The notes under the pieces are model-generated. The model did not search any database. It saw only the letters and a program-made list of their open reading frames with translations, and was not told where the DNA came from. This document shows positions 28,217 to 36,985 of a DNA stretch of 64,000 nt, in pieces. The position numbers and the translations under genes are program-made. Within the stretch, counting starts at the first letter, position 1. Every line of letters starts with the position of its first letter. The stretch is from Listeria monocytogenes ATCC 19117 (GTDB taxonomy: Bacteria > Bacillota > Bacilli > Lactobacillales > Listeriaceae): positions 2,046,001 through 2,110,000 of the forward strand of contig NC_018584.1 of assembly GCF_000307025.1 (NCBI RefSeq), given 5' to 3'.

Positions 28217-29674
28217 TTATTCTTGTGAAGCGCGGAATTCATCGTATTGTTTTTGCATTTCTTTCATTACTTTTTTCATACCTGCATCATTTAACTTCGC
28301 TTTGAATTTTTCCGTATATTCAACAGGATCAACGGTTCCTGTAAGAAGTGCCGGCGCAAATTCATTACACACATTGGTAATCGACGCTATTTCAGTTCGA
28401 ACTTTAGAGGAGTCAAAATAGAAACCTAAGCCCGGTGATGCGACTGATTTTCTATTGAACTCTTTAAATTGATCCCATTTATCTGCTGGCTCATCTTCAT
28501 ATAATTTTAGAATGAAGTGATTTCCAAGCGCATACGTTGGCATGCTGTAACGTTCCACACGTGCTGGTAGATCTTGAATTTTACCGTCATCTAACTCTTT
28601 ATAATGGGTTCCTTCAATTCCTTTATCAACTAAATTACGTAAATATTCATCCGTGTTAAGTAAATCAAGGAATTTCACTGCTTCTTCCGGGTGTTGGCTC
28701 GTAACAGAAACAGCTTGAATCGCACCAGTTACAGAGTTATTTTTGATGATAGGAGTTTCAGCAATTGGCTGTGTGACTACTTTATATTTGCCGCCTGTAT
28801 TTTTATCCCAAATATTTTCTGCATATGGTTGGTATTTTTCGATTCGCACAAACCAGTTTTCTTTATCGTATGACCACGGATCTGTGGAGGTTGCGATATC
28901 TTTTGTGACATATCCTTTTTGGTAGAAGCTATGAAGCGATTTTAGGATATCTAATGTTTCGGGTTGCTCATAGAAGTTGACGATTTTGCCAGTGTCTTCA
29001 TATTGATTTACTGCAAAAGGAAGAGGTACTGCATTATCAATCAAATAGTCATATGGGAAAGCTGGCTTAAAGTCTTTGTTCCCGCCGATTGGTGTGATAC
29101 TTGGTTCGTTTTCTTTAATTGTTTTTAACATTGGTTCTAAATCGCTAAAGTTTTTTACTTTCGTTACGTCCATTTTATATTTATCGACAAGATTTTTGTT
29201 AAAAACGTATACTTGTTGCTCGCCGACTTCTTTGTTCGAAGGAACACCGTAAATGTTTCCGTCAATGGTTGCACCTTCCCAAAGTACATCATTTAACTCG
29301 GCTTTCATATTCTTGCCTTCTTTATCTAGATATTTATTTAATGGCAAGAATGCGCCTTTTTGTGAGTAAGAAACGAATTCTCCCGCTGCAGAGTAAGCAA
29401 TATCAAAGTTTTCTCCGGAGTTAATAACGGTTTGCATCCGTTTACCGTAGTCGCCCCAGTCAATTTGTGTCATTTCTACTTTGACGCCAATTTTTTCTTC
29501 TGTATATTTATTTACTTCTTTCATTACTTCTTCCGTGTCTTTTTGTGGCGTTCCAATCATGTACCATTTCAGTGTCGGAACTTCATTTGCGTCTGCCTTC
29601 TCATCGCTTCCGCACGCGCTTAAACCTAGTAGCAAGCAGAGTGATGCGATGATTACTCCCCATTTCTTCTTCAT
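28217..29674 (-). CDS. ABC sugar transporter, solute-binding lipoprotein
   Basis: 485 residues with a lipoprotein signal (MKKKWGVIIASLCLLLGLSAC, lipobox LSAC with Cys21) and a large family 1-type binding domain: ADANEVPTLKWYMIGTPQKD, GENFDIAYSAAGEFVSYSQKG, and the DUF3502-like C-terminal part (ASPGLGFYFDSSKVRTEIASI). Similar long lipoproteins such as LipO of Bacillus subtilis pair with YtcP/YteP permeases for complex glycans. It should bind the oligosaccharide outside the membrane. It is the last gene of the three-gene transporter unit that starts at 31.6 kb. Confidence 0.92.
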   Translation of the reverse strand: MKKKWGVIIASLCLLLGLSACGSDEKADANEVPTLKWYMIGTPQKDTEEVMKEVNKYTEEKIGVKVEMTQIDWGDYGKRMQTVINSGENFDIAYSAAGEFVSYSQKGAFLPLNKYLDKEGKNMKAELNDVLWEGATIDGNIYGVPSNKEVGEQQVYVFNKNLVDKYKMDVTKVKNFSDLEPMLKTIKENEPSITPIGGNKDFKPAFPYDYLIDNAVPLPFAVNQYEDTGKIVNFYEQPETLDILKSLHSFYQKGYVTKDIATSTDPWSYDKENWFVRIEKYQPYAENIWDKNTGGKYKVVTQPIAETPIIKNNSVTGAIQAVSVTSQHPEEAVKFLDLLNTDEYLRNLVDKGIEGTHYKELDDGKIQDLPARVERYSMPTYALGNHFILKLYEDEPADKWDQFKEFNRKSVASPGLGFYFDSSKVRTEIASITNVCNEFAPALLTGTVDPVEYTEKFKAKLNDAGMKKVMKEMQKQYDEFRASQE

Positions 29675-29693
29675 TAAATTCCCTCCATCTTTT

Positions 29694-30665
29694 TTATTCT
29701 TTTACGCCGCCAATTGTGAGTCCACTAATAAAGTATTTTTGGAAAAACGGATAGGTGATTGCGATTGGTAATGTCGAAATAACAACCATCGCCATTTTTG
29801 CACCGTCTTGTGGTATGGACTTAAACGCGCCGGCAGTATAAGCAATTTCAGAGTTTTGTCGCATGAATTCTAAGTTGTTTTCAATTTTCATAAGTAGCGA
29901 TTGTAGCGGCACTAAATTCGGATTATCAATATAAAGTGACGCTTGGAACCAGTCATTCCAGTATCCTAGTGTAGAGAAAAGCGCGATTGTCGCAAGCCCT
30001 GGTAAAGAAAGTGGAACAACCATTTGTAAAAAGATCCGTAGTTCCCCAGCGCCTTCAATTCGAGCCGCCTCAAGTATTGGTTCTGGAATAGACCGTAAAA
30101 AGAACGTGCGCATAATCATAATGTAAAAAGCATTCATTGCTAGTGGTAAAATCATCGCCCAAATGCTATTTCGTAAGTGCAAAAATTGCGTCATCACGAT
30201 ATAGGCAGGCACCATCCCGCCACTAAATAACATGGTAAAAAAGGCAATAAATGTAAATTGACGACGATACTTAAATTGTGGTCTTGATATTGCGTAAGAG
30301 TAAAGAGCAATCATTGCAACACTACATACCGTACCAATTACTGTAACTAAAATGGTAATACCGTATGATTGTAATAGTTGTCCTTTCATCTTCCATAAGT
30401 ACTCATACGCTTCCATGCTCCACTCTTTGGGTATTAGTTGAAAGCCATTTGCTGCCAGAGATGATTCACTAGAAAAAGAAATAACAATAATGTACAAAAA
30501 TGGAAAAATACAAATGAGCGCTAGGAAAGCGAGCATAATATTCATCGCTACGTTCATCTTTTTCCCAAAACCAATAATGTCTTTAGCTGGTTTATTTTTT
30601 GCTGGTTTTTCCATTTCGCCTCGGACTTGTTCTATTTCACTCACTGCTTCAAGCTGTTCTGCCAA
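29694..30665 (-). CDS. ABC sugar transporter permease (YtcP/AraQ type)
   Basis: 323 residues from a TTG at 30665 with AAAGGAGG 9 bases upstream. After a polar 40-residue N-terminus come six membrane segments; the EAA loop for the ATPase is EAARIEGAGELRIFLQMVVP. The closing FFQKYFISGLTIGGVKE is typical of CUT1-family inner permeases. No ATPase gene lies nearby, so a shared MsmX/MsmK-type ATPase encoded elsewhere is probable, as known for other CUT1 systems. Confidence 0.9.
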   Translation of the reverse strand: MAEQLEAVSEIEQVRGEMEKPAKNKPAKDIIGFGKKMNVAMNIMLAFLALICIFPFLYIIVISFSSESSLAANGFQLIPKEWSMEAYEYLWKMKGQLLQSYGITILVTVIGTVCSVAMIALYSYAISRPQFKYRRQFTFIAFFTMLFSGGMVPAYIVMTQFLHLRNSIWAMILPLAMNAFYIMIMRTFFLRSIPEPILEAARIEGAGELRIFLQMVVPLSLPGLATIALFSTLGYWNDWFQASLYIDNPNLVPLQSLLMKIENNLEFMRQNSEIAYTAGAFKSIPQDGAKMAMVVISTLPIAITYPFFQKYFISGLTIGGVKE

Positions 30666-30683
30666 AGCACCTCGCCTCCTTTT

Positions 30684-31613
30684 CTAAAATAAGCCATATT
30701 CTGGATTTATTTTTTTCACGATGTAGTTTGTGAGTAGCACTAGAATAAAGCCGACGATGGACTGATAGAAACCAGCTGCCGCACTCATACTCATATCTCC
30801 AAGTGACGTTAAACCACGGTATACATATGTATCAATAACATCCGTCACAGGATAAAGTGGTCCTGAATTTCGCGGTAGTTGATAAAACAAACCAAAATCA
30901 GAGTTAAAAATCTTCCCGACATTCAAAATCGTTAAAATAACCATCAGTGGCGTTAGTGCAGGAATTGTTACATGCCTAATTTGTTGCCATTTGCCAGCGC
31001 CATCAATCATTGCCGCCTCGTAGTAGGTCCGGTCAATTCCGGCAATTGCTGCCAGGTAGACAATACTTCCATAACCCAAGCCTTTCCAAACATTCATCAT
31101 GATAAGGATAAACGGCCAGTATTTCGGATCGTTATACCAGGAAATCGGGTCCTGTCCGAATGCAAGTAAAATATTATTCATCAGCCCACTGTCTTCGCTC
31201 AAAAAACTGAACAAGAAATAGCTGACAACTACCCATGATAAAAAATGGGGGAAAAGCATTCCCGTTTGATAAATTTTTGCTCCTCGCTTATTTAGTAAGC
31301 TGTTGAAAATAATAGCAAGTGCTACACCAAGAAACAGCCCAACAATAATAAATACTAAATTATAAAGAACGGTGTTTCGGGTAATAATAAAAGCGTCGTT
31401 TGTTTGGAATAGGAATTTAAAATTTTCAAGTCCCACCCAGTCGCTACTCATAATACTGGATAAAAATCCTTTCCCATCAATCTTGTAATCTTTGAATGCA
31501 ATCACTGTACCAAACATTGGTAAGTATGAGAAAACCAGGAACCAAAGGACGCCTGGAAGTACCATTAAAAGCCAAATCCGATTAGCTCGAATTTGTGATA
31601 AAACTTTTTTCAA
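30684..31613 (-). CDS. ABC sugar transporter permease (YteP/LplB type)
   Basis: 309 residues from TTG at 31613, which lies 6 bases after AGGGGTG; a GTG three codons upstream (31622) overlaps that ribosome site. Six membrane segments follow WLLMVLPGVLWFLVFSYLPM; the EAA loop is EAAMIDGAGKWQQIRHVTIP and the end is KKINPEYGLF. It pairs with the permease downstream. This gene is the first of the transporter unit, with a cre-like site immediately upstream. Confidence 0.88.
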   Translation of the reverse strand: MKKVLSQIRANRIWLLMVLPGVLWFLVFSYLPMFGTVIAFKDYKIDGKGFLSSIMSSDWVGLENFKFLFQTNDAFIITRNTVLYNLVFIIVGLFLGVALAIIFNSLLNKRGAKIYQTGMLFPHFLSWVVVSYFLFSFLSEDSGLMNNILLAFGQDPISWYNDPKYWPFILIMMNVWKGLGYGSIVYLAAIAGIDRTYYEAAMIDGAGKWQQIRHVTIPALTPLMVILTILNVGKIFNSDFGLFYQLPRNSGPLYPVTDVIDTYVYRGLTSLGDMSMSAAAGFYQSIVGFILVLLTNYIVKKINPEYGLF

Positions 31614-31631
31614 TCCATTCACCCCTCTTTT

Positions 31632-31647
31632 TTGTAAGTGCTTTCAA
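31632..31647 (-). promoter_or_regulatory. cre site in front of the ABC transporter operon
   Basis: TTGTAAGTGCTTTCAA (+ strand) fits WTGNNARCGNWWWCAW with one mismatch (C is T). It lies within 20 to 35 bp of the permease start codon, so CcpA bound here would block elongation or overlap initiation. Confidence 0.55.
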
Positions 31648-31725
31648 CATCTTTAGTTTATCGTTTTTACGTGGGGTTAAATAGTTGCGGATGTTTAGAT
31701 TTATAGACAAATATTAGAAATAATT

Positions 31726-33210
31726 TTATTGATGGATTTTTCGGTAGCGATTTGGTGTTTCGCCTGTGTGCTTTTTGAACTGGCGATAAAAATAAGCCAT
31801 ATCGGTATAACCAGATTTCCCAGCGATAATGGTTAAGTTATCTTTTGTTTGCAGTAATTCTTCTTTTGCATAGTTCACCCGGTAGCGATTTAGATAATCC
31901 GTAAAGTGTTCGCCCATTTCTTTTTGAAAAAGTTGACCGAGATAAACAGCATTAATATGAAAGTCGTTACCGAGTGTTTTTAAAGACATTCCTTCTGCAA
32001 AATGTTCCGTGATATAGGAAAGCACATTTTGAATAATGGGGCTTTTTGATTCATCTGTTTGTTTTTTGCGGTTATAGTAACGAATAGCGTAGGCTAGCGT
32101 CGCCTCTTCCAATCCCTCAATACTCGTTTCTTCGGCAATTCTCCCCATGGATTCGCTTAACTCTTTCGGATCCGATTCCGCCATCATCACAAGCAGCTCA
32201 TTCAAAATATGGAGCATTTGATGCGGGTCGCTTTCCAGCTTGTGGTCATTCCATTCTTTAAAAAAGTGCTGGATCCACGCTTTAATTTCTTTTTCGTTAT
32301 TCATCACTAGAAGCTTCGCGAGTTGATGTTGCTTTCTTTTCGGACGCCAAGTATGTTTGGTACGTTTTTGATAGGCAATTAGGCTACCAGGCTCTTGCAC
32401 AAGTCGTTCTGGAAGCAACCTAGTAAGTTGGCGAAAGGCTTGCGGGTACATCATTTCACCTTGTACTTTTTCACTGATAAACAGGTAAAAAGCTTCATTC
32501 GAAAGGCGTTTTTTCACATCTTGATGAATCGCTAAAATTTGTTCGGATATCGAAGTTTGTTCGGTTATTCCTATAATTATTTCATTTTCTGGCGTAAGTA
32601 GCATAAATGGAAAGTCCTTCCGATATTGTTCAGAAAGATTTTTCCATTCAGTCAGATTGATTTCTTTTGTTGGTTGAATTTGGATGAGAACGGCATTTTC
32701 CTTTGAATTTAATATCATATCGTATAATGCTAGTCGCTCTTCCCATTCTTCTTTGTTAATTCGTAAATTTAGCCAACGCCAAATCGTATTGTCCCGTAAA
32801 ATGTAATACGCTTCTTCCCTTGGTATCACACTGTCTGTCAATTGTTTTTTCTCTATTTGTATAAATGTTTCTTTTAATTCTTGTTCATTTAAAGGTTTTA
32901 GTAAATAATTTTCGATTCCCGCTGAAAGTCCACGTTTCACATAATGAAAATCTTCAAATCCGGAGAGAACAATAGTTTTAGTCGTTGGTTGCCGCTTTTT
33001 CCATTCGTCGATTAATTCTAAACCATTCATTACAGGCATCTCTATATCGGTCAAAAGGACATCTACGTCTTGATTAGCAAATAACTCTAAGGCTATTGCG
33101 CCATTTTTAGCCGTTCCAACAATTTCAATTGATTGCTCAAATTCTGGAATAATACTTTCTAAACCTTTGAGAATAAGGGGCTCGTCGTCTACTAGTACAA
33201 TTTTTAGCAT
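31726..33210 (-). CDS. Response regulator, AraC type (YesN-like)
   Basis: 494 residues. The receiver domain (1-120) has IVLVDDEPLILKGLE, the phosphoacceptor Asp in VLLTDIEMPVMNGLEL and the conserved YLLKPLNEQEL. A middle region of unknown fold follows, then two AraC helix-turn-helix motifs (LKTLGNDFHINAVYLGQLFQ and LTIIAGKSGYTDMAYFYRQF) ending with GETPNRYRK. Such regulators with YesM-type kinases switch on polysaccharide-uptake genes. Its ATG overlaps the kinase stop codon by one base (TAATG). Confidence 0.93.
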   Translation of the reverse strand: MLKIVLVDDEPLILKGLESIIPEFEQSIEIVGTAKNGAIALELFANQDVDVLLTDIEMPVMNGLELIDEWKKRQPTTKTIVLSGFEDFHYVKRGLSAGIENYLLKPLNEQELKETFIQIEKKQLTDSVIPREEAYYILRDNTIWRWLNLRINKEEWEERLALYDMILNSKENAVLIQIQPTKEINLTEWKNLSEQYRKDFPFMLLTPENEIIIGITEQTSISEQILAIHQDVKKRLSNEAFYLFISEKVQGEMMYPQAFRQLTRLLPERLVQEPGSLIAYQKRTKHTWRPKRKQHQLAKLLVMNNEKEIKAWIQHFFKEWNDHKLESDPHQMLHILNELLVMMAESDPKELSESMGRIAEETSIEGLEEATLAYAIRYYNRKKQTDESKSPIIQNVLSYITEHFAEGMSLKTLGNDFHINAVYLGQLFQKEMGEHFTDYLNRYRVNYAKEELLQTKDNLTIIAGKSGYTDMAYFYRQFKKHTGETPNRYRKIHQ

Positions 33211-34949
33211 TACTTTTCTCCTCCCGTATTTTGAGGTACTTGAAACAGAATGATGGTACCTTCATTTGCTTTACTCTTGATTGTTAATCGATAATTTTCT
33301 CCATATAAAAGCTGCAATCGTTTGTTTAAATTAGCTAGACCGATGTGGCTCGTCTCATCTTTACTTTCAATTGTTGCTTGCACTTCTTTTAATTTCTCTG
33401 CATCGATTCCCGAACCATTGTCTTCAATTCTAAATTGTAAATTGTCATTTTCTGCAGTGACCGTAATTACGACTATTGGATTTTGATTTTCTTTAAAAGC
33501 ATATTTGAAAAAGTTTTCAATAAGCGGCTGCAGAGCAAACCGTGGAATCTGCGTATGATTGAAACGTTTTTCAATATTGATTTCCAGCTTAATTGGCTGT
33601 TCGTGGCGCATTTCCATAAAGCGGACATATTGTTTCACGTAATTGATTTCTTCACCTAAAGTGGTGATTTCACGGTGATTAGCTGTGTAGCGCAGTAGTG
33701 TTGCAAGTTGATAAATCATATCACTTGTCGCTTTGGCTCCTTCTACGCGTGCGTTCATCCTAATTGCTTCTAGTGAATTATAAAGAAAATGAGGTTGCAT
33801 TTGACCTTGGAGTGCCTTGAGCCGCGCTTTTTGTTCTTCCATTTCTAGGCTATAGACCTTCTTCACATAAGCATCGAGGTTTTCTGTCATATGGTTAAAC
33901 CGCTCACTAATCATCGTCAGCTCATCCCCGTTATTATCGACCGGAAGCTTTGCATCAAGGGTCCCCATTTCCACCCGGTTCATCCCGCCAATAATCGTTA
34001 AAATCCGCTTAGAATAACGCCTACTAATAACAAAATTAATGCTAATAGAAAAAATAACTAATAACAGCCCAATACCAAATAAAGTAAGTTCGATGAGCGG
34101 CGCGCTGTCATCTGTTACTCGATATAAAAACGTATTGTTTTTCAAGCCACTTGTTTCATCTTCTGTTTTTTGAAAGTATACTTTTTTGTTGTCAGCATGA
34201 AGCCATCCTTGTTTTTCAGGCGTTTGGATTTGTTTCTTTGGGTGGTTGGAATATAACTCGACTCCCTTCGTGTTTTGTATTTGAAAAATCGAGTTTTGAT
34301 AATCTTTCGTAATCCATTTGCTTAGAAAAGTCGGATCAATGTAAAGAAGCAGATAACCCATTTGTTTTAATGTGCTTGGATCATTAATCGGCTGTTTCAC
34401 AACTATTTTATTTTCGATTGTATAAAAAGTCCCTTGCTTTGATGCTTCGGTGGCGATATTTGCCTCCCCGTATGTATCAACCGTTTCTTTCCATTCACGG
34501 TAACGGCTCGGAAATGTATAAGAGTAACTCCCATCATCCGAAATGAGCTGCAGCGCGATAATATCTTCATCATACGAAAAATAAGACTGTAAATACGTTT
34601 GCATATCTACAGAATAGAAATTTTTACTTTTAAAATAGTTATCGATATTTTGCTCTGTGTAGCTACCGTAATCATTTGTCATCGCGATTTGAACATCCTG
34701 CATCAAATCGCTATTACGGTAAATATCTTGCGTTAAACTAATTAATGCCTTTTGCTTCTCCGTAAGTGCATCGAGCTGTTTATTCGCAATGGTTTCCGCT
34801 CTTTGGAGATTGGTATCTAGCTGAATATTAGTATAGTACTTATAAATGAAAAAAAGTAACAAGCTCACCGTAAAAAGACTTGTTAAAGAAAAAATTAACA
34901 ACATCCTTTTGAAAACGCGCTTGCGTGGTAATTCTTGTGTCATGCTCAT
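33210..34949 (-). CDS. Sensor histidine kinase (YesM/LytS-like)
   Basis: 579 residues. One membrane segment near 15-36, an extracellular sensing region of about 250 residues, a second segment near 285-308, HAMP, then the kinase core: the phosphorylated His is in QGQMQPHFLYNSLEAIRM, the N-box is PRFALQPLIENFFKYAF, and the G-box is FRIEDNGSGID. It probably senses an oligosaccharide or the loaded binding protein and phosphorylates the AraC-type regulator. ATG at 34949 follows GAGGGGG. Confidence 0.93.
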   Translation of the reverse strand: MSMTQELPRKRVFKRMLLIFSLTSLFTVSLLLFFIYKYYTNIQLDTNLQRAETIANKQLDALTEKQKALISLTQDIYRNSDLMQDVQIAMTNDYGSYTEQNIDNYFKSKNFYSVDMQTYLQSYFSYDEDIIALQLISDDGSYSYTFPSRYREWKETVDTYGEANIATEASKQGTFYTIENKIVVKQPINDPSTLKQMGYLLLYIDPTFLSKWITKDYQNSIFQIQNTKGVELYSNHPKKQIQTPEKQGWLHADNKKVYFQKTEDETSGLKNNTFLYRVTDDSAPLIELTLFGIGLLLVIFSISINFVISRRYSKRILTIIGGMNRVEMGTLDAKLPVDNNGDELTMISERFNHMTENLDAYVKKVYSLEMEEQKARLKALQGQMQPHFLYNSLEAIRMNARVEGAKATSDMIYQLATLLRYTANHREITTLGEEINYVKQYVRFMEMRHEQPIKLEINIEKRFNHTQIPRFALQPLIENFFKYAFKENQNPIVVITVTAENDNLQFRIEDNGSGIDAEKLKEVQATIESKDETSHIGLANLNKRLQLLYGENYRLTIKSKANEGTIILFQVPQNTGGEK

Positions 34950-35005
34950 TCACTGCCCCCTCTTCTTTTCTGATTATTGCATACTATCACCAATAATGTA
35001 AGGGG

Positions 35006-35617
35006 TTACTTAGGCTCCATTTGCTTGAAGCGGTGTAAATTGATTTTCATTATCCAATAACTTGGTAAAACACCAGAAATAAACAAAATAAAAGCAGGCA
35101 TTTTCGAAATTAACCATGCGCAAAAAACAAGACCAACCACAATCATAAAGGTATTTTTAAAACTAGTAATCGCGAGCAAGAATGCTTGCCCGACATAAGC
35201 ACGCGCATTTTTCATTTGGAAGTGGACAAACACTGTGAAATACTGCAAAAACGCAATTCCCACGAGAAAAAGCAAGAACATTAAGAAGAAGTATAAAATC
35301 GTCGACCAAAAACCTTGCATTAATTCAAAAACAATCCGCAAATCCGCATACAGGAAAATCCCTATCAGCGCAAAAATTGCACCCGCTAAATTAGCCGAAA
35401 CAAACACCTGTTTATAAGTTTGCCAAGCAGATTTCCAAACTGGTACATCTAAATCGCCCCGCGCCCATTTTCTCGTTATCGTAAATAAAGCAACCGTTGC
35501 CGGCATAAAGCCAAGCACAATCCCGCCGATCAATACGAGGAAAAGCCATACTAAATTTGTCCAGACGAGCCGGATAATCCAGTCGCTAATAACTGAAAAT
35601 TTATCAATAAGTTTCAT
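35006..35617 (-). CDS. YesL-like membrane protein (DUF624)
   Basis: 203 residues with five or six membrane segments. KLIDKFSVISDWIIRLVWTNLVWL at the start, then FMPATVALFTITRKWARGDLDVPVWKSAW, is the DUF624/YesL signature. The function is unknown, but the family is found again and again beside YesM/YesN and CUT1 sugar transporters, as here. It lies between the glycosidase genes and the two-component system on the same strand, with AGGAGAG before its ATG. Confidence 0.88.
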   Translation of the reverse strand: MKLIDKFSVISDWIIRLVWTNLVWLFLVLIGGIVLGFMPATVALFTITRKWARGDLDVPVWKSAWQTYKQVFVSANLAGAIFALIGIFLYADLRIVFELMQGFWSTILYFFLMFLLFLVGIAFLQYFTVFVHFQMKNARAYVGQAFLLAITSFKNTFMIVVGLVFCAWLISKMPAFILFISGVLPSYWIMKINLHRFKQMEPK

Positions 35618-35644
35618 TCTTTTTCTCTCCTTTGATAGTAAGAG

Positions 35645-35670
35645 AAAGCCTGAGTTTTCGCCCAGACTTT
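35645..35670 (-). other. Intercistronic hairpin between the GH125 gene and the yesL-like gene
   Basis: On the - strand AAAGTCTGGG and CTCAGGCTTT pair fully, counting two G-U pairs, over a CGAAAA loop. No T run follows on that strand (CTTTCTCTTAC instead), so it is at most a weak terminator; it may separate expression of the glycosidases from the downstream regulators. Confidence 0.45.
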
Positions 35671-35677
35671 TCTTTTT

Positions 35678-36982
35678 TTATTTACTTAATGGGCTGCCTT
35701 TTACGTACACACCGCACATGCTTAAAACAAATTCACTAAACATCGCATTCGACCAAGCAAACCAGTCGCGCGTGAATTCAGCTGGATTCGAGGCGTTGAC
35801 ACCTTCGTGCATATAATCCGTTCCGCCATCTCCGGCAATCAGCATCTCTAAAATGGCTTGTTTTTCCGCTTCTGTTTCTGCCGTTAATCCTTCGATGCTG
35901 AGTGCAATCGGCCAGACATAATGATCAGGTGTATGTGGACTACCAATTCCTGTAAGTACACTACCTTCGACAAAATAAGGATTTTCTCGGCTTAAAATTA
36001 GTTTTCTAGTCGCTTGGTATGCAGGATCAGTTTTTTCGCAAAAACCAAGGTATGGTGCAGCGAGCAAGCTTGGCACGTTAGCATCATCCATAAATAATTT
36101 ACGCCCTGTTCCATCAACTTCATACGCGTAAACATCTCCGTAATACGGATGCGCTTGTTTCGCATAGGTTTCAATCCCTGCAGCAACTTCTTTTCGTAAA
36201 TCTGCGCTATCTTTCAGCAATTCTTTATCATCCGGGTAAAACGCCGCTGCGATTTCTTGGACGTAATCCATCACTACAACTAAAAACATATTACTCGGTA
36301 CAAGGTAGCCATACATACATGCGTCATCACTTGGTCTAAAGCCACTCCAAGACATACCAGTATAGCTTACATCCGTTCCTTTTCCGTTATTATTTAAGGT
36401 ATCTGATTGACGCACATTTTCTCGTTCAAAACGATACGGACTTTGCTCTGTATGTTTTTGTTCGATTTTAAAAACTTCGATGATTTGATGCAATGCTTTT
36501 CTAAATTCTTCGGTAAAATGACCAGTACGGTTGGCACTTTTCCATAATAGGTACGCTAATTGAATCGGATAGCAAAGTGAATCAATTTCATATTTTCGTT
36601 CCCAAACCAGGTCGGTCATTGCTGTTTTGTCGTTTTGAAATCCCGCACCATTCGCTGATTTATTAAAAGCATTCGCGTATGGGTCATGCAAAATACAGTT
36701 AGTTTGTAACTTTACGAGGTTTTCAATAACAGTCGCCATTTCTTCGTCTTCTTCCGCCACAATTAAATATGGTCTAATTTGGCTTGTAGAATCGCGTAAC
36801 CACATCGCTGGAATGTCTCCTGTAATAACAAATGGAAGCCCCTCTTCTGTTTCTTGTAAAGTAGTTGTATACGTATTCGTAAAACATTTTTCAAACATGC
36901 GGTGAAGTTTTTCGTTTTCTGGAAAAGTCATTTTCACTTTCTCTATCCATTTGTTAAAGCTTGCTGGTACTTTGTTTGTCAT
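35678..36982 (-). CDS. GH125 family exo-alpha-1,6-mannosidase
   Basis: 434 residues. The motifs GDIPAMWLRDSTSQIRPYL, DPYANAFNKSANGAGFQ, KYEIDSLCYPIQLAYLLW and the C-terminal NPAEFTRDWFAWSNAMFSEFVL are typical of glycoside hydrolase family 125, inverting enzymes that remove alpha-1,6-linked mannose in Streptococcus pneumoniae and Clostridium perfringens. No signal peptide, so it acts in the cytoplasm on imported mannosides. ATG at 36982 follows AAAGGAG and lies 3 bases after the GH38 stop codon. Confidence 0.9.
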   Translation of the reverse strand: MTNKVPASFNKWIEKVKMTFPENEKLHRMFEKCFTNTYTTTLQETEEGLPFVITGDIPAMWLRDSTSQIRPYLIVAEEDEEMATVIENLVKLQTNCILHDPYANAFNKSANGAGFQNDKTAMTDLVWERKYEIDSLCYPIQLAYLLWKSANRTGHFTEEFRKALHQIIEVFKIEQKHTEQSPYRFERENVRQSDTLNNNGKGTDVSYTGMSWSGFRPSDDACMYGYLVPSNMFLVVVMDYVQEIAAAFYPDDKELLKDSADLRKEVAAGIETYAKQAHPYYGDVYAYEVDGTGRKLFMDDANVPSLLAAPYLGFCEKTDPAYQATRKLILSRENPYFVEGSVLTGIGSPHTPDHYVWPIALSIEGLTAETEAEKQAILEMLIAGDGGTDYMHEGVNASNPAEFTRDWFAWSNAMFSEFVLSMCGVYVKGSPLSK

Positions 36983-36985
36983 GTA